Notes under the pieces: model-generated
The model's database searches: none
What the model was told of the DNA's origin: nothing
What the model saw: the letters and a program-made list of their open reading frames with translations, nothing else
Program-made: the position numbers and the translations under genes
Shown: in pieces, positions 20,669 through 29,498 of the stretch
Layout: each line of letters begins with the position of its first letter
Position numbering within the stretch: position 1 is the stretch's first letter
NCBI GenBank assembly: GCA_944376125.1
Contig: CALWBQ010000041.1
Span: 62,001-126,000, forward strand
Length of the DNA: 64,000 bases
From: an uncultured Lachnospiraceae bacterium
GTDB lineage: Bacteria > Bacillota > Clostridia > Lachnospirales > Lachnospiraceae
Direction of reading: 5' to 3'

Positions 20669-21693
20669 GCAAGCCTCCTTTCTGCCCGGGTCTGTGCAGC
20701 CAGAGCGGCCCTGGCAGCCCTGGCCTTCCGGTAAGAAAATTTATCTTTATTTGCGCTGTAAATCGTAAACAGCAGGAACAGCGAGTAAACGATCACATTT
20801 TGCGTGCTTATCCCCAGCCCCAGCTTGGAGAGGGACACGGACAGCAGCGTCACACTGACAGACCCCATGACAATCCCAATCTGCCGGTTATGGCAGAAGC
20901 TGCCGATCCAGGCCCCCAGCGCCATGGGGAACATATTGCTGAATACATATGTATTGCTGCTCATCCCCAGCACCGGCGACAAAGATCCGTTAAATGCCGT
21001 GATGAACACCCCGGCGCAGGCTACCAGAATACCGCTAAGCAGGTAGCATAAAATGCAGTTGGAATAAATGTTGATCCCGGAATCTGCCGCCAGTTTCTGG
21101 CTTCCCTGAATCGCCCTGTAGCGGTAGCCAAATCTGCTGAACTGGAAAAGGTAGGTCGCCGCCAGCACCAAAAGCAGAACCACAAAGATTATAAAATTTA
21201 CATTGGACAGAAGCTCCATCCCCGGGCGCCCATAGATCGTTACCCCCTGCTGCCTGTTTATCATAAAACAGATACATTCAAAAATCAGAGTCATTCCGAT
21301 CCCCAGCACCATAGGGAGAATTCTCATGTTTATAAACAGAATGCCTGTCACCAGACCGCAGAGGCCGCCGATCACCATGGAGCACAGGAGCATGCCCAAT
21401 CCGCCCCAGCCCATTGCCAAAGCCAGGTTTCCTCCAAAGATCGTCCCCGCATACATCTGGGAGCCCAGGGAGAGATCCATGCGCCCGCAGTTCAGATTTG
21501 TGCTGATCGCCAGCGCAAAGGCGATCGTAGAAATCAGATTCCGGAAAAATGTCTTCAGGTCAGCCGAATTGGTGAGAACGCTGGTTCCGGCTCCTGCGCG
21601 AACAATAATTTCCATGACCGCCCACACAATGACAGGAAGCGCTATTGTCTGCAGCAGAGATTTTGCCCTGCCGTTCTGTCTCTTTTTATCCAT
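20665..21693 (-). CDS. Simple-sugar ABC transporter permease (RbsC-like), second copy
   Basis: 342 residues with about eight or more membrane helices of the BPD_transp_2 family. Family segments include SLGSQMYAGTIFGGNLALAMG and RFGYRYRAIQGSQKLAADSGI, the cytoplasmic loop that contacts the ATPase. It is translated between the binding protein and the first sulfatase, and overlaps the latter by 4 nt. With the other permease (23089-24099) it should form a heterodimeric channel like YtfT-YjfF. The C-terminal tail is rich in Ala and Arg. Confidence 0.85.
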   Translation of the reverse strand: MDKKRQNGRAKSLLQTIALPVIVWAVMEIIVRAGAGTSVLTNSADLKTFFRNLISTIAFALAISTNLNCGRMDLSLGSQMYAGTIFGGNLALAMGWGGLGMLLCSMVIGGLCGLVTGILFINMRILPMVLGIGMTLIFECICFMINRQQGVTIYGRPGMELLSNVNFIIFVVLLLVLAATYLFQFSRFGYRYRAIQGSQKLAADSGINIYSNCILCYLLSGILVACAGVFITAFNGSLSPVLGMSSNTYVFSNMFPMALGAWIGSFCHNRQIGIVMGSVSVTLLSVSLSKLGLGISTQNVIVYSLFLLFTIYSANKDKFSYRKARAARAALAAQTRAERRLA

Positions 21694-21734
21694 ACTTCTT
21701 GTTCTCCTTCCATAGAGCCTGCATCCTCTTTCCG

Positions 21735-23015
21735 TTATTCCAGACGCTCCTTAATGCTTTCGTAAGTAACCGCATTAATCCTCTCCTGAACCTGCTCTGC
21801 GGTGAGGCCCTCATTGTACATTCCCAGGAAACTGTCCACGACATCGTAGTCGGCTACCCATTTTCCGTCTGTGTCCCATCCGCTCATCTCGGCCAGCTGG
21901 TCTGCGCTGGTGACAGCCTCCATCCTGAAGGTCAGGACTGCCGGCTCTCCATTGTCTGCTTTCGTGACTTCACTGTACCCTGTCAGCATATTGTATACTT
22001 TAGAGAAAGCCATCGCGCTCACCAGGGAAGTGAATTTTATGGTGCTCATGCTGACGGTGGTATTGCCAAACTTATCGGTCGTATTAAACGCATTGTTCAG
22101 AGCATCGCCAAGAGCGCCAAACCCGATCACGGTAATATCCTTATCCAGGGCCTCCTCCACTTCGCTGACCGCAGTGCCTACATTTCCAAGTGCCTGCGGC
22201 GCCAGAAGCAGATAATCGTATTTTCCGGTCTGCAGAGCTGCGCTTATCCCTTCCAGCCAGCCTGACGCGGAGCCCCCGGGATAACAGTAAATCGCAATTC
22301 CCTTATCATTGACGGCCTCGATGGGAGACGCTGATGTGACCAGCTCCTCGAGCGTGCTCTCATAGGTCAGGCCGTACAGTTCCTGGATGGCCTCCAGCAT
22401 ATTGGTGGAAATCTCTGTCTGCAATACATTGCCCTGATATGCGCCGCCTGTGGCGATGATAAAATTATGTTCCTTAGATGGATCCATTGTCTCCAGAAGG
22501 TATTCCCGGAACAAACGCCCCGTATCTACCTGATCTGCCTGGAATCCTCCGCCAAAATTGTCATATCCAGCCTGGTAGCAGGCATCGTTCGTATCACTGC
22601 GGCCGGCATTCTCTACATAATACATACCATATTCCTGGCAGAGCTGGACAAGCTGTTCTGTGTTCCCTCCGGAATAGTAATTGATCACCGCGTCACATCC
22701 GGAGCTGGCGGCATTCTCTATAAAGGTCATGGCTGAGTCCAAATCATCGCAGGCTTCAGAAAACATAAATTCGCAGTTGTATTTTGGGCCGATATAATCG
22801 TTAAAATACTCTGCCCGGTTGGTGCTTTCATCGTTCAACTGCAGTTCTAGGACAGCGATCTTAAACGTCTCATGGTTCTCGCTGGAGGACACCGCCTCCC
22901 CTGTCTGTGCGGTGGTGCTGCCGCTGTCGGAAGCCTCTCCGGAAGACGAACAGGCTGCCAGACTGACACTCATTGCTGCCGTTAAAATATAAGATACCCA
23001 TCTCTTTGCTTTCAT
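21735..23015 (-). CDS. Sugar-binding lipoprotein of the CUT2 ABC transporter
   Basis: 426 residues. Lipoprotein signal with lipobox SLAACSSSG (Cys at about 22), then a Ser/Thr-rich linker. The mature region is a periplasmic-binding-protein type 1 fold (Peripla_BP_4): FKIAVLELQLNDESTNR at the start, and SGCDAVINYYSGG later. It delivers substrate to the two-permease complex. It lies between the two permease genes, 41 nt before the second. The ligand is unknown; the two sulfatases downstream suggest a sulfated saccharide. Confidence 0.82.
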   Translation of the reverse strand: MKAKRWVSYILTAAMSVSLAACSSSGEASDSGSTTAQTGEAVSSSENHETFKIAVLELQLNDESTNRAEYFNDYIGPKYNCEFMFSEACDDLDSAMTFIENAASSGCDAVINYYSGGNTEQLVQLCQEYGMYYVENAGRSDTNDACYQAGYDNFGGGFQADQVDTGRLFREYLLETMDPSKEHNFIIATGGAYQGNVLQTEISTNMLEAIQELYGLTYESTLEELVTSASPIEAVNDKGIAIYCYPGGSASGWLEGISAALQTGKYDYLLLAPQALGNVGTAVSEVEEALDKDITVIGFGALGDALNNAFNTTDKFGNTTVSMSTIKFTSLVSAMAFSKVYNMLTGYSEVTKADNGEPAVLTFRMEAVTSADQLAEMSGWDTDGKWVADYDVVDSFLGMYNEGLTAEQVQERINAVTYESIKERLE

Positions 23016-23088
23016 TTTCCTTCTCCTTTTCTGTCAACATGACCGTATTATTTTATTGTTCATTGTTCTCTGTCAGCGCTCTCCCTGT

Positions 23089-24099
23089 CTAAAACTGCTG
23101 ACGGCTGGGCAACGTGGACTGGCGTTCGCTGTTCATAAACACCAGCAGCAGGAAGATAATCGCTCTGGCTCCCTGGATCAGCGTGGAGGAAACTCCCAGC
23201 ATCAAAAGTCCCCTGTTCAGCACAGTAACGGTAACTGCCCCGATAAATCCTGCGTAGGCGTTGGACTTGGCACCTCCAAAGATGGACATGCCTCCCAGAA
23301 CCGTTGCCAGCATAACATCCATACCCATCCCGGTCCCGACGCCCTGGGCAATGCTCCCTGTCCTCAAAATCTGGAGGACACCTGCTAGTCCCACCCCAAT
23401 GCCTGCAAAAATAAAGGCCGTCACAATGCTTTCATTCTCATTGATTCCCGTCTGCTTTGCGCACACCGCGTTGCCGCCTATAAAGCGGAGTTTTCGTCCA
23501 ATTGCCGTCTTATGGTACATGAGAATACAGCCTGCAAAGTACAGAATAAAAGCGATATAGCGGAAGTTGCCTTCCAGTACTTTGCATATCTTGTAGTCCA
23601 CTTTCAGAGGTTCCGCTCCTACTAAAAAAACTGTAAATGCGCTGTACACGGACATGGCAACAACAGCTACCCTTGCGCTTTTAATATGAAAAATCACGCC
23701 CAGGGCACAGTTGCACATCATCAGCGCCATGCCGCTTAAAAATGTTACAAGGATCATAATCGCCATGTTTTCCGTCACCTGGTATGCCATGACGCCAAAG
23801 ACTGCGGCCAGCCCCATGACATTCCCTACAGAGAAATCAATATTTCCCGTAGTGTAGATAAAAGATACCGCGATTGCCATGGTTCCTACGATCAGGCTCT
23901 GATTAAAAACTCCTTTTAACACATTGAGAGTCAGAAATTCTCCTCCCGTCAAAATGTGAAAAATAACCGCCAGCAGAGCCAGCATGGAAAGCGGGAAAAC
24001 CAAAGGAAAACCCCTCTTATTTTTCATAATGTCGATGCGGTCCATCAGACCCAGCCTGGGAATATCTTTGACTATTGCCTGCTGCGAAATCTGTTCCAT
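23089..24099 (-). CDS. Simple-sugar ABC transporter permease (RbsC-like), first copy
   Basis: 336 residues, multi-pass, BPD_transp_2 family: TTGNIDFSVGNVMGLAAVFG, AIGRKLRFIGGNAVCAKQTGI and GGMSIFGGAKSNAYAGFIGAV are diagnostic. It starts 13 nt downstream of the ATPase gene. It differs strongly from the other permease, so the transporter has two unlike membrane subunits. Confidence 0.87.
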   Translation of the reverse strand: MEQISQQAIVKDIPRLGLMDRIDIMKNKRGFPLVFPLSMLALLAVIFHILTGGEFLTLNVLKGVFNQSLIVGTMAIAVSFIYTTGNIDFSVGNVMGLAAVFGVMAYQVTENMAIMILVTFLSGMALMMCNCALGVIFHIKSARVAVVAMSVYSAFTVFLVGAEPLKVDYKICKVLEGNFRYIAFILYFAGCILMYHKTAIGRKLRFIGGNAVCAKQTGINENESIVTAFIFAGIGVGLAGVLQILRTGSIAQGVGTGMGMDVMLATVLGGMSIFGGAKSNAYAGFIGAVTVTVLNRGLLMLGVSSTLIQGARAIIFLLLVFMNSERQSTLPSRQQF

Positions 24100-24112
24100 G
24101 TGCTACCTCCTC

Positions 24113-25621
24113 CTATATCATACAGTCAATCAGCTGATTATTGTCAAAACCGTCTGAGCGGAAGAATTCTCCGGTAACCTCCCCGTCCTTCATTATCAGC
24201 AGGCGGTCGCTCATCCCGCACAGCTCCGGCAGTTCCTCTGAAATCAGGATAATGGATTTTCCTTTTTTCTTCATATCATATATAAGCTGATACATCGACG
24301 CCTTCACTCCAATATCCACGCCGCGGGTAGGACAGTCCAGAATCAGAATATCGGAATCGGCTGCCAGCCACTTTCCAAATACCACTTTCTGCTTATTTCC
24401 TCCAGACAGGGCTCTCACCGGCTGAAATACATTGGTGCATTTGATGGCAAGAGAGTCTACCTGCAGCTGTTCGTACCGCCGTTCTTTTTTGTCCGATATG
24501 AAAATTCCCCACCCCCGGTTCTTTTTATATCCTGTGCTGCTGATATTGGCTCCAATGGGAGCATTCATTACCAGAGATTCGGTATCACGGTTTTTGGAAA
24601 CGTAGCCCATACCATTTTTGAAAGCTGATTCCGGGGTTGTGACCGTCACCTTGCCCCCGTAAAGCTCCACCTTCCCGTCTACAATATCTTCCAGCCCGTA
24701 CAGCGCCCTGCCAAGGGTGTGCATCCCGCACTCCGAAAGGCCCCCAATCCCAAGGATCTCCCCCTTGTGCAGCTCCAGGTTAAAGCAGAGCAGATCCTGC
24801 ATGGTAGTGATACAGTCGGCCTTTAAGACCACCTCATCCCCATACCCGTCCGTGTCGACCCGGTAGTAGTTCCCGGTGATCTCCCGTCCGATCATTTTCT
24901 GCTTTATCATATTGGGCTCAAAATCTTTCTTATCGATATTGTCAATGATATTGCCATCCCGCAGAACTGTGAGGGTGTCGCTGTGCTCCATAATCTCTTC
25001 CAAATCATGGCTGATAAAGACAACCGCCTTATTGTCTGCCGCCGCCTGGTGCATCAAGTGATATAAAATCTCACGGCCCTTTTCCGAGAGAGCTGTGGTC
25101 GTCTCGTCCACTATAAACATCTCCGGGTCATGGGCCATCACCTTGGCAATCTCGATCAGCTTTCTCTGTTCCATATTGTATTTTGCCGTTATATCCGATG
25201 GATCGATATCCGTCACACCAATCTTCTCCAGCGCGGCCGCTGCCTCGGCATTCATCTTTCTTCGGTTGATCAGCGGGCCGTTGAGAAACCGGCTGTAATC
25301 CCCCAGAAAAATATTCTCTGCTACTGTAATAGAGGGGATCGTTCCCATCTCCTGAACGATGATTCCGATTCCTTCCCTGGCTGCCTCCAGAGAAGTCTGA
25401 GGTTTCCACGGTTTTCCTCTGTAGATCATGTCGCCGCTGGATGCTTGCTGGATCCCCGCGATAATGGTTGTAACTGTGGATTTCCCCGATCCGTTCTCGC
25501 CGATCAATCCTCTGACTTCACCCCGTTTAATCAACATGCTGACATGGTTCAGAGCCACGGTCACGCCGAAATTTTTGCACATATCTCTTACCTCTACCAG
25601 CACTTCCCCTTTTGCTGACAT
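24113..25621 (-). CDS. Sugar ABC transporter ATP-binding protein with two ATPase domains
   Basis: 502 residues, the duplicated RbsA/MglA arrangement. Domain 1: Walker A GENGSGKSTV, Walker B MFIVDETTTAL. Its signature is NMEQRKLIEIAKVM, a degenerate LSGGQ. Domain 2 lacks a canonical Walker A but has the signature LSGGNKQKVVFGKWL and Walker B ILILDCPTRGVDIG. Such asymmetry is normal for CUT2 ATPases. It is the first gene of the eight-gene unit ATPase-permease-binding protein-permease-sulfatase-sulfatase-ROK-GH1. No strong promoter is visible in 25622-25849; activation by YesN is likely. Confidence 0.9.
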   Translation of the reverse strand: MSAKGEVLVEVRDMCKNFGVTVALNHVSMLIKRGEVRGLIGENGSGKSTVTTIIAGIQQASSGDMIYRGKPWKPQTSLEAAREGIGIIVQEMGTIPSITVAENIFLGDYSRFLNGPLINRRKMNAEAAAALEKIGVTDIDPSDITAKYNMEQRKLIEIAKVMAHDPEMFIVDETTTALSEKGREILYHLMHQAAADNKAVVFISHDLEEIMEHSDTLTVLRDGNIIDNIDKKDFEPNMIKQKMIGREITGNYYRVDTDGYGDEVVLKADCITTMQDLLCFNLELHKGEILGIGGLSECGMHTLGRALYGLEDIVDGKVELYGGKVTVTTPESAFKNGMGYVSKNRDTESLVMNAPIGANISSTGYKKNRGWGIFISDKKERRYEQLQVDSLAIKCTNVFQPVRALSGGNKQKVVFGKWLAADSDILILDCPTRGVDIGVKASMYQLIYDMKKKGKSIILISEELPELCGMSDRLLIMKDGEVTGEFFRSDGFDNNQLIDCMI

Positions 25622-25849
25622 GAATGCGGTGCCTCCTTTTCCTTTTCTTTTTCACTTTCCTGTCCTCTTAACAGTTTCCATCATTTTATACAATTTTCTG
25701 TTTTTTATCTCCCGAATTTTCGACAGATTCAAAGACATTTTTCCGATTTAGCCCGCATTTTGTCACAAAACCGCCATTTCACCTACCAAAAAACCGCAAT
25801 GTTCCTTTTTTGTTTTCACACAAGCGGCGTTTTTAGAACCGCACCATTC

Positions 25850-25888
25850 AAAAAGCCCTCTGCCGGTTTCTTCCCGACGAAAAGGGCC
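25850..25888 (-). terminator. Terminator after yesN
   Basis: Minus strand: GCCCT and AGGGC pair, enclosing a C/G-rich inner stem, followed by TTTTT. It separates yesMN from the transport operon, which therefore needs its own promoter. The remaining stretch 25622-25849 is T- and A-rich and holds no gene that I can support. Confidence 0.65.
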
Positions 25889-25901
25889 ATGGAAATAAGT
25901 T

Positions 25902-27479
25902 TTAAATTTCACCGGAACTGCTCATCCGTTTTTCCTCATTGGGCGTGATGCCAAACTGCTTTTTATATGCAGATGAGAAATGGCTGAAATTCGAATAGCC
26001 CAGCCTTACGGCGATATGGCTGACAGGCAGGTCTGTCGTCTGCAGGAACTGTCTGGCCGCCAGCATCTTCTGCTGTATGATATAGCTCTTGATTGACATG
26101 CCGGTCTCTTTTCTGAAGATGCGCGTTATATAGTCGCTGTTTAGATGAACCTGGCCGGCAATGTCCTCCTTCATAATCGCTTCGCCCAGATGGCTGTTTA
26201 TGTACTTTTGTATGGATTCTACGATCTCCTTCTGGCTGGACTCCCTCTCCGTCTGACTGTATACTGCGGCCACGTGGCGAATCAGGCTCAGCATCTGTTC
26301 CAGGGATTTCATGCCGTTTCGGTACAGCTCCATCTCTTCATCTGTGCGGAACAGTTCTGAGATGGATTTTCCGTTTACCTGGCTGCCGACAGCATACAGC
26401 ATCTGCATAAACTCCTGGTAAAAATTCAGGAGAATCCCTCCGTCCAGTTTTTCCTCAGCGGCCAGCCCGGTCAGCAGACTTTCCGCTGCGCGGCTCATTC
26501 TTTCTGACTGTCCTGAGGCCATCCATACCTTCCACTGTTTCATATCCTCTCCGAACGCAATCTCTTCCTCTGCCAAGATCCGATCCCGGACAATACCGCT
26601 CCTGCATGCTACATTGTTTTCCTTCTGTTTTATCAGTTCCCGGTAAGTGCCTGTCAGCTTGGAAAAATTTTCCGCCCATCCGGGATATAAAGCCGGGCGG
26701 CAGGGCATATACAGCTCGAAAACCGCCAGCAGGTACTGAAGCTGCTTTGTCAGCTCCCCCTCTGTCATTGGACCTTTCCGGCTTTGCAGTCCGAAAGCAT
26801 AGACCCCGGGCTCTGTCATAGCAGACGCAGACCAGAAGAGAGCCCGGGGGAAAATATCTGCCGTCAAGCTGTCCAGCACTACAGTGAGATCGGTTTCCTC
26901 CCACTGTGATTTTTCTTCTCCCCACTCAACCGTCTGCAGAAGCACAAGCCAAATCCCCCAATTTCTTTGCGGTACTTCCAACATTTCTTCCGTCTGTTTT
27001 CTGTTCCCTCTTCCTGTCAGCCAGTCTTTCCAGATGCTCTGCTCAAAATACTTCTGCTTTTCTTCAAAATTTCTCGCTTTGTTCAGCGTTTTTTCTTTCC
27101 GTTCCTCATTTTTAATATCCTGTATGGTGCGCCTCACCACCTCCACGATCTCCTCATAGGGGGCCGGCTGCAGGATGTAGTCGACCGCCCGCAGCTCCAG
27201 CGCCTCTTTTGCGTACTCAAATTCTGAATGGCAGGTAAGGTAAATAATCCTGGTGGAATATCCCATGGATCTGACCCACTTCCCAAGCTGTATCCCGCTC
27301 TCCACCGGCATTTCGATGTCGCAGATCATAATGTCCGGCACCCCGTTCCGAAACATAATCCTCGCTTCCATCGCGTTTTGAGCCGCCGTCACCTCGGTAA
27401 TTCCTTCCCGTTTCCAGTCAATATCCTGACATAGTCCTGTCAGCGTCGCCAGCTGGTCGTCCACAATCAACAGCTTCAT
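25902..27479 (-). CDS. yesN: Response regulator with AraC-type DNA-binding domain, YesN-like
   Basis: 525 residues. N-terminal receiver domain: acidic pair in LLIVDDQ, phosphoacceptor Asp54 in MICDIEMP, and the conserved Thr and Lys regions (YLTCHSEFEYA, DYILQPA, where Gln replaces the usual Lys). A long linker of about 250 residues follows. The C-terminus has two helix-turn-helix units: MKEDIAGQVHLNSDYITRIF and VRLGYSNFSHFSSAYKKQFG. It overlaps yesM by 4 nt (ATGA). It probably activates the transporter-sulfatase operon downstream. Confidence 0.9.
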   Translation of the reverse strand: MKLLIVDDQLATLTGLCQDIDWKREGITEVTAAQNAMEARIMFRNGVPDIMICDIEMPVESGIQLGKWVRSMGYSTRIIYLTCHSEFEYAKEALELRAVDYILQPAPYEEIVEVVRRTIQDIKNEERKEKTLNKARNFEEKQKYFEQSIWKDWLTGRGNRKQTEEMLEVPQRNWGIWLVLLQTVEWGEEKSQWEETDLTVVLDSLTADIFPRALFWSASAMTEPGVYAFGLQSRKGPMTEGELTKQLQYLLAVFELYMPCRPALYPGWAENFSKLTGTYRELIKQKENNVACRSGIVRDRILAEEEIAFGEDMKQWKVWMASGQSERMSRAAESLLTGLAAEEKLDGGILLNFYQEFMQMLYAVGSQVNGKSISELFRTDEEMELYRNGMKSLEQMLSLIRHVAAVYSQTERESSQKEIVESIQKYINSHLGEAIMKEDIAGQVHLNSDYITRIFRKETGMSIKSYIIQQKMLAARQFLQTTDLPVSHIAVRLGYSNFSHFSSAYKKQFGITPNEEKRMSSSGEI

Positions 27480-29173
27480 ATATCCTTTCCCCTTTCCAGC
27501 GGAATAATGATCTCGATATTAGCGCCGCCGGCATTTCCAAATATCATCGAACATTCCCTCCCGTACATCATCCTGATCCTCTCCAGCACATTGCAGATTC
27601 CGATATGCCCTTCCTCTGCCAGGCTTCCTCGGTCCGTGTTTAATTTTTTCAGCATTTCGTCAGCAAACCCAGGGCCATTGTCCTGGACAGTCAGATCCAC
27701 GTAGCGGTCTTCATCCAGCATCTTTATCGCCGCTTCCACTTTGATTTCCAGACTTTTTCCCGGTTCCATTGCATATTTGCAGCAATTTTCAATAAGGGTC
27801 AGCAGGCTGACCGGCGGGATGTAAAAATCCTTCAGGCGCTCATCCATGGAAATTTTCAGTTCCGGTTTTTCTGACTGGCCTACCCCCTGGAGTTCAGTAT
27901 AGTTCCGGCACATATCTAATTCTTCTGCCAAACTCACGGTATTTTTCTCCACATCAAGAGTGTACCGCAGATGGACAGACAACAGCAGAACCATTTTCTG
28001 GATATTTTCCACGTTGCCGGACCGGGCCATGGCATATATATTCTTCAGGCAGTTGAGAAAGAAATGTCTGCGGATCTGAAGTCTGAGGGCGTTCATCTGG
28101 GATGTCTTTGCCTGGATCTGATTTTCGTATGTCTGCAGTTTCAGATGCTCGATCGTGTCCACCATCTGATTGAAGGTCCCGTTGATCTCTGCAAATTCCC
28201 GGCCGCTGAAATCTTCCGCCCTGGCAGTGAGATCCCCATTGCTGATGGCTTCCATAACCCGGATCAATTTCCTCAAAGGGCGGAAAAATGCTGCTTCCAT
28301 GCTGAACCAGACCAGCGCGAATGTAAAAATCACAACCACTGCAAATCCCCAAACCATCAGGTTCATCCAATCCCATCTGTAATTATACCGCACACCGTAT
28401 AGGGCCGTCTGGCCCATAACAGAGTCCGTGATAACCAGATACTGTACCCCTCCGCTCTCAATCAGATTATGGCCGTCTGACTGTATCAATTCTGACAGAT
28501 CTCCATCATAGTTTCTCATCCAGTAAGCATCTGTTATAATTTCTCCGTTTTTAGCAAAAGCGACCGGTGCTGACAGCTTATATTCTGTCTGGGCCATCCC
28601 GGTAAGGCGCTGCAGATCAATCATAGCCGTACAATATAATCCCTGATAGGAGATGGTTCTGGCCATCAGAGGACGGCCGGCCTCTGTTTTTAACTGCCAT
28701 CCTCTTCCCTCCTCCACTTTTTCTGAATAAAGATCTGCCGCTACAGTCTCCATAGCCTCCTTCTGCTTCTCCGCGAACTGCACGCCGTCTTCATAATAAA
28801 CACTGATGAGCTTCCCGGCTTTCTCCGAATAGAAAAAAATACCGCTGATATCCTGGTTATTTTCCAGAAGGATCTGAGCTTTCTCCTTCACTCCGCTCAG
28901 CGCTGCCTCGGCCGCTTCCGCCGTGTCCACTTCTGATGCTCTCCGAAAGTCTTCGCCCGACCAGCAGTCCACCATCAAAAAAGCATCTGCAGTCTTCATT
29001 TGCTCTTCCACATCAGTGCAGAACACCAGAAGGGCTTCCTGATAGCCCTTGGCTAACTGCAGATTGATCCTCTCTTTCACCCGCCCTGTATAGCTGTGAA
29101 ACAGAAGGATAAAGGGAATCAGCAGTGCCAGGATAATGATAATCGCTCTGTAGCGGATAGAAATTTTTTTCAA
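27476..29173 (-). CDS. yesM: Sensor histidine kinase, YesM-like
   Basis: About 565 residues from a TTG start at 29173, chosen because AGAAGGGG is well spaced; in-frame ATG codons upstream (to 29362) lack a good site. TM1 is at about 10-26, then a Cache-like extracellular domain of about 245 residues, TM2 at about 271-290, HAMP (FFRPLRKLIRVMEAISNGDL), a His_kinase domain and an ATPase domain (LIENCCKYAME, VQDNGPGF). The phosphorylated His is in LQIRRHFFLN (His370); the family consensus is INPHFLYN, so Asn-Pro is replaced by Arg-Arg. It should sense an extracellular sugar and phosphorylate YesN. Confidence 0.87.
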   Translation of the reverse strand: MKKISIRYRAIIIILALLIPFILLFHSYTGRVKERINLQLAKGYQEALLVFCTDVEEQMKTADAFLMVDCWSGEDFRRASEVDTAEAAEAALSGVKEKAQILLENNQDISGIFFYSEKAGKLISVYYEDGVQFAEKQKEAMETVAADLYSEKVEEGRGWQLKTEAGRPLMARTISYQGLYCTAMIDLQRLTGMAQTEYKLSAPVAFAKNGEIITDAYWMRNYDGDLSELIQSDGHNLIESGGVQYLVITDSVMGQTALYGVRYNYRWDWMNLMVWGFAVVVIFTFALVWFSMEAAFFRPLRKLIRVMEAISNGDLTARAEDFSGREFAEINGTFNQMVDTIEHLKLQTYENQIQAKTSQMNALRLQIRRHFFLNCLKNIYAMARSGNVENIQKMVLLLSVHLRYTLDVEKNTVSLAEELDMCRNYTELQGVGQSEKPELKISMDERLKDFYIPPVSLLTLIENCCKYAMEPGKSLEIKVEAAIKMLDEDRYVDLTVQDNGPGFADEMLKKLNTDRGSLAEEGHIGICNVLERIRMMYGRECSMIFGNAGGANIEIIIPLERGKDI

Positions 29174-29325
29174 GATCAGACCCCTTCTTTCGATAATAAT
29201 ATCATCATGGTTGGGGACTTTTGCCCCCAACATCATTATTATTTTATCACAGTTCATTTTTTTCTGATACTTGATAACCGCACAGTCACTACCATTTTTA
29301 CGCACGAAATCGTCCCTCTGGCGTA

Positions 29326-29354
29326 TTGCTTTTTCGCGGGAGATAGGATATACT
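29326..29354 (+). promoter_or_regulatory. Promoter of the methyltransferase gene
   Basis: Plus strand: -35 TTGCTT (29326-29331), 17-bp spacer, -10 TATACT (29349-29354). The -10 runs into the large palindrome, so a bound repressor would cover the start of transcription. Confidence 0.75.
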
Positions 29355-29393
29355 AAGCCCATAAGTTAGTATGAACTAACTTATGGGCTTAGT
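29352..29393. promoter_or_regulatory. Perfect 19-bp palindromic operator
   Basis: Arms 29352-29370 and 29375-29393 are exact reverse complements around ATGA. The core AGTTAGT-ATGA-ACTAACT recurs as AGTTAGT-ATTA-ACTAACT at 48653-48670, at nearly the same place relative to the enolase -10. There is no T-run, so a terminator is unlikely. Length and symmetry fit a TetR- or MarR-type dimeric repressor, but no such gene is in the window. Confidence 0.7.
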
Positions 29394-29498
29394 TATCTGC
29401 CGCCGGTTTCCAGAGCCAGCCTGGGTATCTGCGTTTCGGCGGCCCAGACAAACTCTGGCCTGCTGCTGCAAAAATAACGTAACAAGGAGAGGATGCAA

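Noticed and set aside
29352..29393. Palindrome considered as a terminator for yesM or the methyltransferase
   Set aside because: It has no T-run, overlaps a promoter and has a sequence match at the eno promoter, so an operator is favoured.
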